Shown piece after piece: positions 11,412 to 23,853 of a DNA stretch of 64,000 nt. The notes below the pieces were generated by a model that was not told the DNA's origin, made no database searches, and was given only the letters and a program-made list of their open reading frames with translations. How positions within the stretch are numbered: the stretch's first letter is position 1; each line of letters begins with the position of its first letter. The position numbers and the translations under genes are program-made. The stretch comes from Spiroplasma kunkelii CR2-3x (GTDB lineage Bacteria > Bacillota_I > Bacilli_A > Mycoplasmatales > Mycoplasmataceae), in contig NZ_CP010899.1 in the NCBI RefSeq assembly GCF_001274875.1, positions 1,240,001-1,304,000 on the forward strand, given 5' to 3'.

Positions 11412-11705
11412 CTATTTAACAACCTTATTAATTACAATATAATCATCTATTTTTTTTGGTGCTGCCGCTAAAATTTCAGCTTGCGGAGCAACATCAATCT
11501 CATCATCCTCACGCAAATAGTCAACTGTTAAATCAAATGGAAAATGCATTGAATGAACATTAGTTGTATCAATTTTTTGTACTAAATCCATTTGTTTTAA
11601 AATAACATCAAATTCTTGACTTAAATTAGTTAGTTCCTCATCTTGTAAATCTAGCATAATATCATGTACTAAAATTTGTAACACTTCTTTTCTAATTCGT
11701 GCCAT
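11412..11705 (-). CDS. gatC: GatCAB amidotransferase subunit C
   Basis: Small 97-aa belt subunit that holds GatA and GatB together. The N-terminal three-helix region and the C-terminal DLTVDYLREDDEIDV segment are typical. AAGGAGGGATAAG directly upstream of the ATG lies inside the last codons of ligA, so expression is tied to the ligA-gatCAB operon. Confidence 0.93.
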   Translation of the reverse strand: MARIRKEVLQILVHDIMLDLQDEELTNLSQEFDVILKQMDLVQKIDTTNVHSMHFPFDLTVDYLREDDEIDVAPQAEILAAAPKKIDDYIVINKVVK

Positions 11706-11706
11706 C

Positions 11707-13710
<2,004 letters not shown>

Positions 13711-13721
13711 AATATCCTCCT

Positions 13722-15347
13722 TTATTTTATTATTTTTAGGTTTTTTTTATGATGCGGGGAAATTGGTGGTTTTTTAAAATGCCATTTTTTAAACGGTTTA
13801 ATTTTCAATGCATAAATACTAATATTTAAGGCAACTAATAACGCAACAATAAAAACCGTATCATTGTTTAACAAAGCCTGTTCATTAAAAATTAAAATTA
13901 AAAAACGACCAACTAACGGATTAAAAAAAGTTACTGTTAAAATTGATAGCATATTAATTGGAGTTTTTGCAACAAAATTCGGAATTTGTTCAAAAAGGAA
14001 TAATCAAATTAAAGCTAAACCTAAAAAAACAAAAGAAATAATTAAAAATACAATATTTGTTCATGGTTTTCAACTCCCTAATTCTAACTGCACATATAAG
14101 GCTGATGCAATTGTTTCTAATGTTCAAAAATTTAAGTTATTTTCCCCCATTGCTAAAACAATAACTACTGAAATTAGAGTAAAAATAATTGGTACAACAA
14201 ATAATAATTTTTTTTGCCCTAGGTACATCATTACTTCAATATCATGTACTCGTGAATAATTGCGATATAACAAAAATGATAAAATTATCATTAACAAAAA
14301 TAATCCTAAAAAAATAAAAATTAGTAAAATATTTTTTATTTGTGCGTTGTAAAAGATAAAACATAATGTTGAAAATAAAGTAAACTTAACCATATCTTTT
14401 AAGAAATTAGTTTTATATTTTAACATACTAATTCATGTTGAAACATAAATAATAAATAACATAATATACGATGCATCTCATTCAAAGGTAATATAACTTG
14501 CAAAAATAATACCAATAATTCAAGGAATATTACGACTGCGGTATTCTTCATTTGTGTAAATTGTCATTAAAATAAAAGTGACAAAAAATAAACCAGTTAA
14601 CATATTCTGTTGATGCCATGAATCATATCCAAAATAATAAATTAATAATTTTGAGGCAGATAAAACAAGGAGTGATAAAGTACCAATTAAAAAACAATTA
14701 CTTTTTTTATTAGCAAAATTACTCAATAATGTTACAAAAATTGAAGCAAATAGCATTGCATCTAAAATATTTAATAAATTTCAAATAATATCACTTGGAT
14801 CAATTCCAGTCATTACAAATCAAACTGAAACATTTGTAAACCAAGATAATGTTGCTAAAGCTTTAGCATTAGCAATCGTAACATTTGGATTTAATTTAAA
14901 AATAATATTATTATCAACTGAAGCAAAAAAATAAAAACTTAAAATATAACTATTAGTAATGTTTGAACCTGAAGGAGCAATAAAATAATTTTTAGCATAA
15001 TATAATGCCATAAAAACACCAAATGCAACAAAAAAAATGGCGTGATTTCAATCTCATAAATTAATATTAAATCAATAACGAATAAATAATAACAAAAATA
15101 ATGAATATAAAATATTAATTGATAATAATGAATAAACTAAAATAATATAACGTAAATTAGGAATAAATTCTAATGGAATTAGCAAAAAAGAAATAACAGC
15201 AAAATAAAAGAAAAAACCCATAATCATCCCAAAATAAATATTTTTAGTTCGAATTTTTAAAAATTCGGCTAAAATTGCCCCTGTTGAAGAAAAGACTCAA
15301 TAATAATATAAGAAAAAAACAATCGCAATTAAAACTATTTTTACCAT
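13722..15347 (-). CDS. Large polytopic membrane protein of unknown function (541 aa)
   Basis: About 13-14 hydrophobic segments separated by short loops cover the whole length; the C-terminal tail is basic (HHKKNLKIIK). No transport signature was recognised. GAAAGAAGG precedes the ATG. Twelve bases separate its stop from the ligA start, so it could lead the ligA operon. Many TGA(Trp) codons. It is isolated from crr by a terminator. Confidence 0.75.
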
Positions 15348-15416
15348 TTGACCTTCTTTCCTTTCTTAACAATTATAGCAAAAACAGTATATAATATACT
15401 TTATAAACAAAAATAA

Positions 15417-15446
15417 AAGTGATTTCCATTTTATAAATCACTTATT
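15417..15446 (-). terminator. Terminator of crr
   Basis: AAGTGATTT / AAATCACTT hairpin followed by TTATTTTT on the minus strand, directly after crr. Confidence 0.75.
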
Positions 15447-15461
15447 AGTTAAAATTATTTC

Positions 15462-15944
15462 CTATTTAATAACAGCAATAATTTCTCCTTGTTTAACATT
15501 ACCTGTTTTAATAATATTAATTGTCTTACCGCTCATTGTTTCTGGTGTAAAAACAATTGGTGTATCTAAACTTGGTACATTTTCAGCTTTTAAAACTGCT
15601 AAATCAACATTACATAATAAATCCCCTTGTTTAACATTATCATCTTGTTTTACTTGAATATCGAATCCTTTTCCATTTAATGAAACTGTATCCATTCCGA
15701 TATGTAATAACATTTTAACACCATTATTACTTTTGATTCCATAAGCATGACCTGTCGGAAAAACGGTAATTAATTTCCCAGCAATTGGAGCAATAAAATT
15801 ACCAGCACTTGGTTTAATTGCTAAACCCTCACCTAGCATTTTTTGTGAAAATATTTCATCTTCAACTTTATCTAAAACAATAACTTGACCATCTACAGGG
15901 GCAATTATTTCAAGTTCTTTTGGTTTCTTACTAAATAATCCCAT
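15462..15944 (-). CDS. crr: PTS glucose-type EIIA component
   Basis: Accepts phosphate from HPr and passes it to sugar EIIB domains. 160 aa. The phosphorylated His lies in MLLHIGMDTV and the partner His in PTGHAYGIKS; LDTPIVFTPE is also typical. A start at 15944 (MGLFSKKP) is preferred over an upstream ATG at 15965 because AAAGGAGAAGAAAAG lies at correct spacing for it. It is transcribed in line with ptsI, with a 43-aa membrane peptide between. Confidence 0.94.
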   Translation of the reverse strand: MGLFSKKPKELEIIAPVDGQVIVLDKVEDEIFSQKMLGEGLAIKPSAGNFIAPIAGKLITVFPTGHAYGIKSNNGVKMLLHIGMDTVSLNGKGFDIQVKQDDNVKQGDLLCNVDLAVLKAENVPSLDTPIVFTPETMSGKTINIIKTGNVKQGEIIAVIK

Positions 15945-16144
15945 CTTTTCTTCTCCTTTTTTCATTAAGCAGACAACTTTGTCATCTATCTTTAGTATAC
16001 TATAAAATTATTAAATTTATGTGCTATTTTTAAAACAATGGGAAACCAACTAATTGTTTAACTAAAACCAAAATAGAACTAATTAAGTAAAAGAAACATA
16101 ATAAAAAATTAAATACTTATTTTTTTGAAAAGCAACCCGAATTG

Positions 16145-16276
16145 TTATCTTCTGTTTAATCGCTGTCTTCAATATCAAAATCCACTAATAATTGATAATG
16201 CCATAAAAATAACAACAAAAACAATTAAAACTGGTAATGGAAGGTCAATTATTACATACGTATTTAGATTTATCAT
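16145..16276 (-). CDS. Single-pass 43-aa membrane peptide
   Basis: MINLNTYVIIDLPLPVLIVF begins a peptide with one strong transmembrane helix (about residues 14-35) and a basic C-terminus WRQRLNRR. AGGTGATTTAA precedes the ATG, which supports translation. It lies between ptsI and crr on the same strand, so it may be co-transcribed with the PTS genes. Function unknown. Confidence 0.6.
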
Positions 16277-16333
16277 TTAAATCACCTATTTTAATAAAAA
16301 AATAACACTATATAATGCTGTTTTATCAAAATT

Positions 16334-18067
16334 TTAGACTTCTAAAGCATTTTTTGTTCTTTTTTTAATTAAAGCCAAAACTTCATCACCCGTTTGGCAT
16401 TCTAATGCTTCTGTTACTAATTGTTCCATTGCCGAAACTTTTAATTTGCTAATAATATGACGCACATTTAAAATACTTGTGGCAGACATTGAAAAGTAAT
16501 CTAATTTCATTCCCATTAAAAGCGGAATTGCTTGTTCCTCTCCAGCCATTTCACCACACATTCCAACCCATTTTCCTTCTTTATGGGCACCATCAATAAT
16601 TGTTTTAATTAAACGTAAAACAGATGGATTATATGGCTGGTATAAATATGCCACAAATTGGCTCATTCGATCAGCTGCCATTGTATATTGAATTAAATCA
16701 TTAGTTCCAATTGAAAAGAAATCAGCGTGTTTTGCAAACTGATCAGCTAACATTGCTGCTGCTGGAATTTCCATCATCATTCCAATTTCAATATTGTCTG
16801 CAACTTTATGTCCTTCTTTAAGTAAAATTGCTTTTTCTTCTAAAGTAATTTTTTTTGCAGTTTTAAATTCATCAACTGTCGCAATCATTGGAAACATAAT
16901 ACCAACTTTCCCATGCACACTAGCACGTAATAAAGCACGTAATTGTGTTCGAAAAACATCTGTTTTATCTAAACAAAGGCGAATCGCACGATATCCTAAA
17001 AATGGGTTCATTTCTTCTGGAAATTTAAAATATGATAATTTTTTATCACCACCAATATCCAATGTTCGAATAATCACTGGGCGCCCTTGCATTCCTTCCA
17101 AAACACCTTTATAAGCTTCATATTGCTCATCTTCAGTTGGGAAATGGTCATTATACATATATAAGAACTCACTTCTAAATAATCCAATTCCTTCCCCACC
17201 ATTATCCAAAACACCTTGAACATCTTTTGGTGCTCCAATATTTCCTTCTAAAAAAAATTTTTGATATCCATCTTTTGAAACTGTTGGTTTATCTTTAAAT
17301 GCTAATAGTTCTTGTTGCAATTGTAAAAATTTTTCTTTTTCTGTTGTCCAAGTTTTAATCTCCACCGATGTTGGATTTAAGATAACTTCTCCTGTTGTTC
17401 CATTAATCATAATTATTTCATGATGGTTTGCTTGTTTTGTAATTTCTTTTAATCCTAAGACAGCTGGAATTTCTAGACTACGGGCCATAATTGCAGCATG
17501 ACTAGTACGCCCCCCTATATCACAACTAAATCCTTTCACAAATTTAGGATTTAACTGCGCTGTTTGTGAAGGTGTTAAATCTTCAGCAACAATAATAACT
17601 TCTTCACTAATAGTTGCTAAATCTAAGACCGGAACATTTAAAATATACTTAATTAAACGATCAGTTACATCTTTAACATCAGCTGCACGCTCTTTAAAAT
17701 ATGGATCATCCATACTTGCAAACATTGTAATAAACTTTTGAGCAACAGTATGAATTGCATATGCTACATTATTGTTATTACTCTTAACGATATTTTTTGC
17801 TTCATCAATCATTGCTGGATCACACAAAATTTCCTTATGTGCTTCAAAAATTGCTGCTTTTTCCGCTCCTAATTTGTCTAAGGCAATCTTTTGTAGTTTT
17901 TCAATATCTGTGTTTGCCTTTTGCATTGCTGCTTCTAGTATTTTAATTTCTTTTACCGAATCAGAAACCGTATTATTCGAAATTTCATATTTTGGTTCTT
18001 CTAATTTAAAAACTTTGGCAATTGCAATTCCATTGCTGGCACCTATCCCGTGCAGTTTTTTTGACAT
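16334..18067 (-). CDS. ptsI: PTS enzyme I
   Basis: PEP:protein phosphotransferase, first step of the sugar PTS. 577 aa, the usual length. The phospho-His motif is GGRTSHAAIMARSLEIPA (around residue 190), the PEP-binding C-terminal barrel contains GIGLFRSEFL, DIGGDK and GTNDLIQY, and the catalytic Cys motif is GMCGEMA. GTGAGGA precedes the start. Likely followed by the 43-aa peptide and crr. Confidence 0.97.
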   Translation of the reverse strand: MSKKLHGIGASNGIAIAKVFKLEEPKYEISNNTVSDSVKEIKILEAAMQKANTDIEKLQKIALDKLGAEKAAIFEAHKEILCDPAMIDEAKNIVKSNNNNVAYAIHTVAQKFITMFASMDDPYFKERAADVKDVTDRLIKYILNVPVLDLATISEEVIIVAEDLTPSQTAQLNPKFVKGFSCDIGGRTSHAAIMARSLEIPAVLGLKEITKQANHHEIIMINGTTGEVILNPTSVEIKTWTTEKEKFLQLQQELLAFKDKPTVSKDGYQKFFLEGNIGAPKDVQGVLDNGGEGIGLFRSEFLYMYNDHFPTEDEQYEAYKGVLEGMQGRPVIIRTLDIGGDKKLSYFKFPEEMNPFLGYRAIRLCLDKTDVFRTQLRALLRASVHGKVGIMFPMIATVDEFKTAKKITLEEKAILLKEGHKVADNIEIGMMMEIPAAAMLADQFAKHADFFSIGTNDLIQYTMAADRMSQFVAYLYQPYNPSVLRLIKTIIDGAHKEGKWVGMCGEMAGEEQAIPLLMGMKLDYFSMSATSILNVRHIISKLKVSAMEQLVTEALECQTGDEVLALIKKRTKNALEV

Positions 18068-18517
18068 AATAAAAAATCCTCACTTCTCTTTTTACTAAAA
18101 CTATTTTTATTATATACCGAAAACTGGAAAATTGTTGCATTTTAACTAGACTTTTTGTTATAAAACATTATTTTCTGTAAAAAACAATAAATTTAAGTAA
18201 CTATTTTTTTATTTGGCATAGTGTAATCGAAGTGCAACAAATCAACTTTGAAAGGAGTTGATTTTTTATTTAAAAGAAAACATTATTTTATTTTGCGGTC
18301 GCTAGTAAAAAAGTATGGTAAAAATAATGTTATTAATACTGTATATACTGTAAAACTAAACGATAAAAATTTAATAAAATTATAACAAATTAAAAATAAA
18401 AATCAATAATTACAAAAAATAACAAAATAAAAATATTATTTTTAATATTTATTTTCAAAATTATAAAATTAAACATAACAAAAAAATAGATTTTATTAAT
18501 CATATGCAAACATTAAT
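18068..18517. other. 450-bp gene-free stretch with two hairpins
   Basis: No credible frame. A TATAAT on the minus strand at about 18110 is the probable -10 of ptsI. AATCAACT / AGTTGATT forms an 8-bp hairpin with a T-run (18240-18270). An 11-bp inverted repeat aacattatttt lies at 18279-18289 and 18321-18331. The rest is AT-rich sequence at the edge of the plectrovirus region. Confidence 0.5.
18240..18270 (+). terminator. Hairpin with T-run at edge of viral region
   Basis: Perfect 8-bp stem and 8-base loop followed by TTTTTTATT on the plus strand. No plus-strand gene precedes it, so it may be a viral transcription terminator left by rearrangement. Confidence 0.45.
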
Positions 18518-19504
18518 TTAATTTGAAAAAATTTTTTTAAAATATTGTCTTGATGTAAAATTTTCCAAACAAGGTCTAATTGTATTATTTAATATATCTA
18601 AAATAGGTTTTAATCTACTACGAATATTAATTAATGACTCATTTTTACCTAATCATCGCCTTATATCTCTATTTATTCTTTCTACTAATGCTTTCTGACG
18701 AGGTTTACCAGCATCACAAAAATAAACTCTTATTTTAAAATGTTTTTCTATTATTTTTCATCTATAAAATTCTTTTCCTCTATCGGTTAAAATACAACTA
18801 AATTTACTAATACCAATTTGGTTAATCATTTTCATTAAAATTGTTAATACAATACTTGCCTTTTTACTGAATAAAATATCATAAAAAATTATTTTAGAAT
18901 TACGATTCACTAAAACTAACAAATAAAAATTACCACAATCAATAGTATCCATTTCTCAAATTCCACTAAAATTTAAATCATCTCCATAATCATTTAAAAA
19001 ATGTTTATAATCTCTAATATTAAGCAATACACCACGATTATCATTTTTTTCACCATTTTTTGTTTTTATTTTTTTATTTTTAAAATATAACATTTATTTT
19101 TTTAAATTAAAATAACCTAATCTAATATATTTATACATTGTTTTAAAACATACACCAAATTTTACATTATATTGTAATTCATACGAAGTAATAATATTTT
19201 GTGGCGAACGACCAAAATTATTATATTCATTCGAAAAATGACTTAGTTCTTGTGAATTTAACATTAAATACTTACGACATTGTTTTTTATTTTTATCATG
19301 TATTTTTTGTGCTTTTGAAGCATTATAATCATTAATATTATCAAACATATTTAATTCTTCTCAAATTACAGAATAAGACCTATTCATTTGCTTAGCAATT
19401 TTTCTAATATTAATTGTTTCATTTTTCTTTTTAAATAATTCATTATCTTTTAATTTTTCTAAATTTACTCTTTCGTTAATATCTAATCTTTCATATTTTT
19501 TCAC
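18518..19504 (-). pseudogene. IS30-type transposase (plectrovirus ORF3-like), one nonsense codon
   Basis: IS30-like layout: an N-terminal HTH region (TINIRKIAKQMNRSYSVIWEE) and a C-terminal DDE integrase core with WEMDTID (first Asp), CILTDRGKEF (second Asp) and QKALVERINRDIRR (Glu), then the family ending NTIRPCLENFTSRQYF. A GTG start at 19504 follows AGGAGG. One in-frame TAA at 19094-19096 splits it; the frame is otherwise continuous (329 codons). SpV1-type plectroviruses are known to carry such a transposase gene. Confidence 0.75.
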
Positions 19505-19583
19505 AACTTACCTCCTAATTATATTAAAATATGTTATAATTTATATATTATAATTATAACATTTTAAATAAGGAGATAAAAAT

Positions 19584-20039
19584 ATGAAAAAATGACTTAG
19601 CATAATAGGAACAATCGGATTAACAGCAACAAGCACAACAAGTTTGATTGCTTGTAAAACACTTAAATCAAATAATAATAGTAAAAACGAGGGCAATAAA
19701 GCAGAAACTACACTAAAACCACAACAACCACCAAAAGATAGTAATTGAAAATTAATTCCTAGGGATAATGATGTTTTAGTACCACCCAAAGTAATTGTTT
19801 CTACTGATAAAAATAAATATGTAAAAGAAGATGATAGGAAATATATTGTAATTTATCCATATCTAATCCAACAATGAAACATAATTAAAACAGATACAAA
19901 AAATATTAATAATATCTTTGCATGAAGTTCCAAAGCAATAATTTATTATTGAGATGGTGATGGTGAACCTGAAACACCAACAATCAACGAAAACACCAGT
20001 GAAATTACTGATTGAAAAGAACAAAAAGGAACTGAATAA
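19584..20039 (+). CDS. Lipoprotein A carrying a plectrovirus ORF1 module
   Basis: 151 aa, start after AAGGAGATAAAAAT. Residues 1-24 are a lipoprotein signal peptide (MKKWLSIIGTIGLTATSTTS, then LIAC with the lipidated Cys), followed by an Asn/Lys/Pro-rich linker to residue ~52. Residues ~53-144 (NWKLIPRDND...EITDW) are a near-exact copy of a module inside the neighbouring viral ORF1: 19742-20017 aligns without gaps to the reverse complement of 21399-21674, 7 differences in 276 bases as I read them. The tail KEQKGTE is shared with lipoprotein B (26101-26526). It would be anchored on the outer face of the membrane. The gene converges on ORF1. Function inferred: attachment-domain decoy or module donor. 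Confidence 0.85.
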
Positions 20040-20052
20040 CAGTTCCTTTTTT
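20028..20052. terminator. Terminator between lipoprotein A and ORF1
   Basis: GGAACTG / CAGTTCC perfect stem followed by TTTTTTAT; it overlaps the lipoprotein stop codon and serves the convergent pair. Confidence 0.75.
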
Positions 20053-22093
20053 ATATTAATCGTACAAATTTCATAAAGATAATTAATAAAAAAATATTTG
20101 TTATTGTACTATACAATGCATGATTAAATTTTCATACCTCAAATATTTGACTAAAAAAACTATATACTGTCTCAAAAACCTTGCCAACACCACTCGCTAA
20201 CTCGTTAACTTGTTTAACTCCCGGAATAGTATTAACAATCCAAATCACCGCATTTTTAATATGAGCACCAAAATCTCATCAACCTTTAGGAGTTATATAT
20301 TGAACTTGTCATCATTGTTTATCAGGGAATAAACCACCACTATTTATCTCTTGTCAATTATAAATCCCAAAATTAAAATCATAATAACGGTACATATCAT
20401 TTTCTTTTTGTGCTTGCAATTCAAAAACATTATAACCAATTTTTTGTTCTTCAATTTTCTTATATTGCAAACCATATTTTGATTGTAAATCACCACCAAA
20501 AACATAACCAGAATTTAACTTAATATCATAATTATTAACAACCGAAAAATCATAATTAAAAACACTACCATAATTATTAATGGTATAAAACCGATTTTTA
20601 AATGCTGAATATAATTTAATATCTAATTGCTTATATTTATCTGAAAAATAAAAATATCGTGGATAAATTTTAAAACCATTATTTACTAATAAACCATATT
20701 TTTTATTATATCCTTGTACATAAGTATTATTTTCTAAATCAAAAATCGTTCGTAAATAATTAGTATAAAATTTCTGTGAAATCTTAAACATACTATTTAA
20801 TAATTTATCAAATTGTAATTTATCGTTAATATTTTCACTCAACAAAATATTATTAAAATTTTGCAATTTCAACGCAAAAAAGTTAACTAAAACAGTATCA
20901 TACTGTAAATTATTAATATATCCATTTTCAATAAACGAACTACGATTTTGGAACACTGGCACCAAAGCACTTGCAAAAAACGACTGTAAAAACTTAGATA
21001 AATCAAATTGACCGTTAAACTGTTGATAATATCTTAAATCTTTATTATTTAATGATGAATAAATTGAACTATTAAAATTAAAAACTTCACCCGTTACCGT
21101 TCGCATAAAACTAAAATTAAAACTTAAATCATCACTATTAACATTATTTAATTCCAAACTACCCGAAATAATTAAATTTGCTTCATCAACAGTCAAAATC
21201 ATCCGATAAATTGCTTTTTTAATATTTTTAACATATAATTCATCAACCGTCTCAAAATCATAAATTATCCACTTTGTTCCAACCTTATTCGGATTTTCAT
21301 AATCCGCACTACCACCTTGTTGAACTCTAATATTTTCTTGCAAAACAGCAGTTAAAGAATAATTAATAAATTCTTTTACGAAATTTTGTTGATAAGTATT
21401 TCAATCTGTAATTTCACCGGTGTTTTCGTTGATAGTTGGTGTTTCAGGTTGACCAACGCCATCTCAATAATAAATTATTGCTTTGGAACTTCATGCAAAG
21501 ATATTATTAATATTTTTTGTATCTGTTTTAATTATGTTTCATTGTTGGATTAGATATGGATAAATTACAATATATTTCCTATCATCTTCTTTTACATATT
21601 TATTTTTATCAGTAGAACCAATTACTTTGGGTGGTACTAAAACATCATTATCCCTAGGAATTAATTTTCAATTATCTTGTTTTAACTTAACTCTTGGATA
21701 ACGATTTTCTTTATAACGCCCAACATTGTCGACAATTTTTTTAGACACATCATACATATTATATTTTACGGCAAAAGCATAAATAAAATCAGTTAAATCA
21801 TTTAAAAAATTTTCCTTTTTAACATCATAAAATTTTTTAACCATATATGTATTTTTTCAACTATCTCACATTTGATAAAAACTAAAAAAAGATGAACTTG
21901 GTTTATCATAAACAAATCCCGTTGAATAACTATCTTGTAAAAAATCCAAATACCATTTATCATTAAACAATAATTTTTTTGATGTTTTTAAAGTTGGATT
22001 AATAAAATAATTTGTTTCAGACCAATTTTCAAAAAAACTGCTGCGTAAAAACATTGTATTAATAAAATCAGTTTCATTAATACCTTTCATCAA
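20051..22093 (-). CDS. Plectrovirus ORF1-like presumed attachment protein, 5' end removed by inversion
   Basis: 681 open codons (TGA=Trp). The N-terminus (signal peptide and first ~50 residues) is found inverted at 22466-22619. Visible parts: an N-terminal domain (ETDFINTMFLRSSFFENW), the variable module (residues ~140-232) shared with lipoprotein A, a long beta/aromatic-rich central part (YPRYFYFSDKYKQLDIKLYS), and a C-terminal membrane anchor with VKQVNELASGVGKVFETVYS and ITNIFLLIIFMKFVRLI. Architecture (secreted, C-anchored) matches minor attachment proteins of filamentous phages, hence the role; identity as SpV1 ORF1 is from family recall. Confidence 0.7.
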
Positions 22094-22218
22094 CTGTACG
22101 AAAAGGTATTAATGTTGGTAAAAATGTTTATCAGAATAGTAATAAGCAACAAGTTAAACGAGAAATTAAACGTCAAAATATTAGACAACAAGCAAAAATT
22201 AAAAGAGGTGTTAAATAA
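22093..22218 (+). pseudogene. C-terminal half of plectrovirus small basic membrane protein
   Basis: Reads TVRKGINVGKNVYQ to [11 protein letters not shown], highly basic, and ends TAATG overlapping the next start. Its N-terminal half is at 22620-22847 on the other strand. Probably a DNA-binding virion or assembly protein, from charge alone. Confidence 0.6.
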
Positions 22219-22454
22219 TGATTAAATTAGTTTTATTGGTGGCGGCAATCGCTATATTTGGAACTGGTTTTATTACTGTTATTATTAATCAATTTACATC
22301 AGCAAAAAATATTATTATGGATTTATATAATTCTGATACGTGGTTAATTTGATTATTTGGTAGAATGGCAGTTTTGTTTAGTCATCCGTTAATGTTAACA
22401 ATATCGAGTTTATATATTGTTGGGTTTATTGTTTCAAAAACATTGTATAGTTAG
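22218..22454 (+). CDS. Plectrovirus small membrane protein (78 aa)
   Basis: Two hydrophobic helices (about residues 3-22 and 47-75) around a short hydrophilic loop. The ATG overlaps the previous stop (TAATG). Size and hydrophobicity resemble filamentous virus coat or assembly proteins, but no family was recognised. It is intact but lies in the inverted segment and so is cut off from its operon promoter. Confidence 0.55.
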
Positions 22455-22465
22455 GAGTTAAGTTT

Positions 22466-22619
22466 ATGAAAAAATCGTTATCTTTATTTGCCATATTTAT
22501 TTTAAGTTTTTTAGGTTTGGTTATTCCATTTATTACTTTAACGGCGTTTAGACCGTTAAATGAGAAGTATTATACGCTTAAACAAGAGAATAGTACTGGT
22601 AATATACTTGCGAAACACC
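22466..22619 (+). pseudogene. N-terminal fragment of plectrovirus ORF1
   Basis: Starts after TAGGAGTTAAGTTT with a signal peptide (MKKSLSLFAIFILSFLGLVI), then RPLNEKYYTLKQENS up to the inversion breakpoint, after which the frame reads unrelated sequence and stops at 22627. It is the missing head of the ORF1 body at 20051-22093. Confidence 0.65.
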
Positions 22620-22847
22620 ACTATTAACTGTTAAACCTAAATTATTATATTGTGTTGATGTCCCGTGAATTGCATAAATCGATAACTTAATAACCATAAA
22701 AAAGATTAAAAAATAAGCAATCGACGTATTTGTCATCGGTAACTTTGTATTTCAAATTACATCAAAAATAAACAAAAATATATCAAAAACAAAACTAAAA
22801 ATCTTGTCTCAATTACTATTATTATTTTCAACTAATAAATTAATCAT
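22620..22847 (-). pseudogene. N-terminal half of plectrovirus small membrane protein
   Basis: Starts MINLLVENNNSNWDKIFSFV after AGGAAAG and holds two hydrophobic helices. It is cut at the inversion breakpoint (TVN-S). The rest is at 22093-22218 on plus. Its start overlaps the Zot-like gene's end by 8 bases, as in a compact phage operon. Confidence 0.6.
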
Positions 22848-23853
22848 CTTTCCTATTTCCTTTCTCTTTTTTAGGTTTTAAATTCTTTTTCAAAATATCA
22901 ATATCAAATAACTCCAATTGTTCTTTAACACTTAATTTTGTAATTTCCGACCAATAATATTCTTTTTTATTAACAATTTCATCATTTTTTAAATCACGCA
23001 CAAATTTTAATCATTGACTATCATATTTATTAGCAAATTCAAGTGGAATAATTATTTTAAAAAACCGAATCCCTAATCCAACATCCGACTTATGTTTTAC
23101 TCGTTTACCTTCTGCTGTTCGTTCTACTGATTTTGTTTTTCAAATTTCATAATCCGTTATATCTTGGAAAATTCCAATTCGCATAATAAAGAAACGATTA
23201 AAAAAATTAAATCCTTTTTTAGCAACATGTTTTTTCAATGAAATTGTAATAATAATTCCACTTGCTAACTGGCGAATATTATTTCAAATCATACCCTCAC
23301 GCTGAGCAGTAAACAACGCACGATTACCAAAATGTCTCGCTAAAACAATTCACGATATTTTACCACTATGAACTTTTTTCTCAACGTGAGGACTAGTTCC
23401 ATCAATATACAAATAACTTTCATCAAATAAAATAACACTATCATCGGGTGGGGCTGGTTTTGTTCGGTCAGTAAAATCTAAATTCTTAAATGTTAAAACT
23501 TTTACTTTATCATCTTCTAACGGATAATTACTATAAATTTCATCTGTCAATAATTTCATAGTTTGCGATAAATAAGTTAAAAGTAATGTTTTACCAGTTC
23601 CTAATTTACCAATAATTACCGGCAACGGATTATCTCAAATAAATTGAACTAACCGAAAAGAATTTAACTGATAAAAAATATTTTCTCACAATCATCACAC
23701 AAAATAAACACACTGCAAAGCAAACAACAATCAAAATACCAAACCAACACAATACCAAGAAATTATCCAAAATAATATATCAATTAAACTAAACAAAAGC
23801 ATTAAACCATTAATATAACAATAATTTTTAAAGAAAAATACAAACCTTTTCAT
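22840..23853 (-). CDS. Zot/pI-like morphogenesis ATPase of plectrovirus
   Basis: 337 aa. Two to three N-terminal hydrophobic helices (residues ~5-65), then a P-loop ATPase: Walker A GKLGTGKT (about residue 83) and Walker B DSVILFDES (about 130). This matches the Zot/pI family that drives filamentous phage extrusion. The basic C-terminus (KKNLKPKKEKGNRKDD) is cytosolic. Start overlaps the stop of the upstream gene by one base. The frame is intact. Confidence 0.8.

Larger units (their letters stand above)
22091..22619 (+). other. Inverted 529-bp plectrovirus segment
   Basis: Within otherwise minus-strand viral genes, this block reads on plus: the tail of one small gene, a whole 78-aa gene and the head of ORF1. 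Both split genes are completed by minus-strand sequence just outside (the VN-S part ending at 22620 joins STVRKGIN at 22093; the ORF1 head at 22466 joins the body at 22093). So the segment was flipped once, disabling two genes. Confidence 0.75.
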
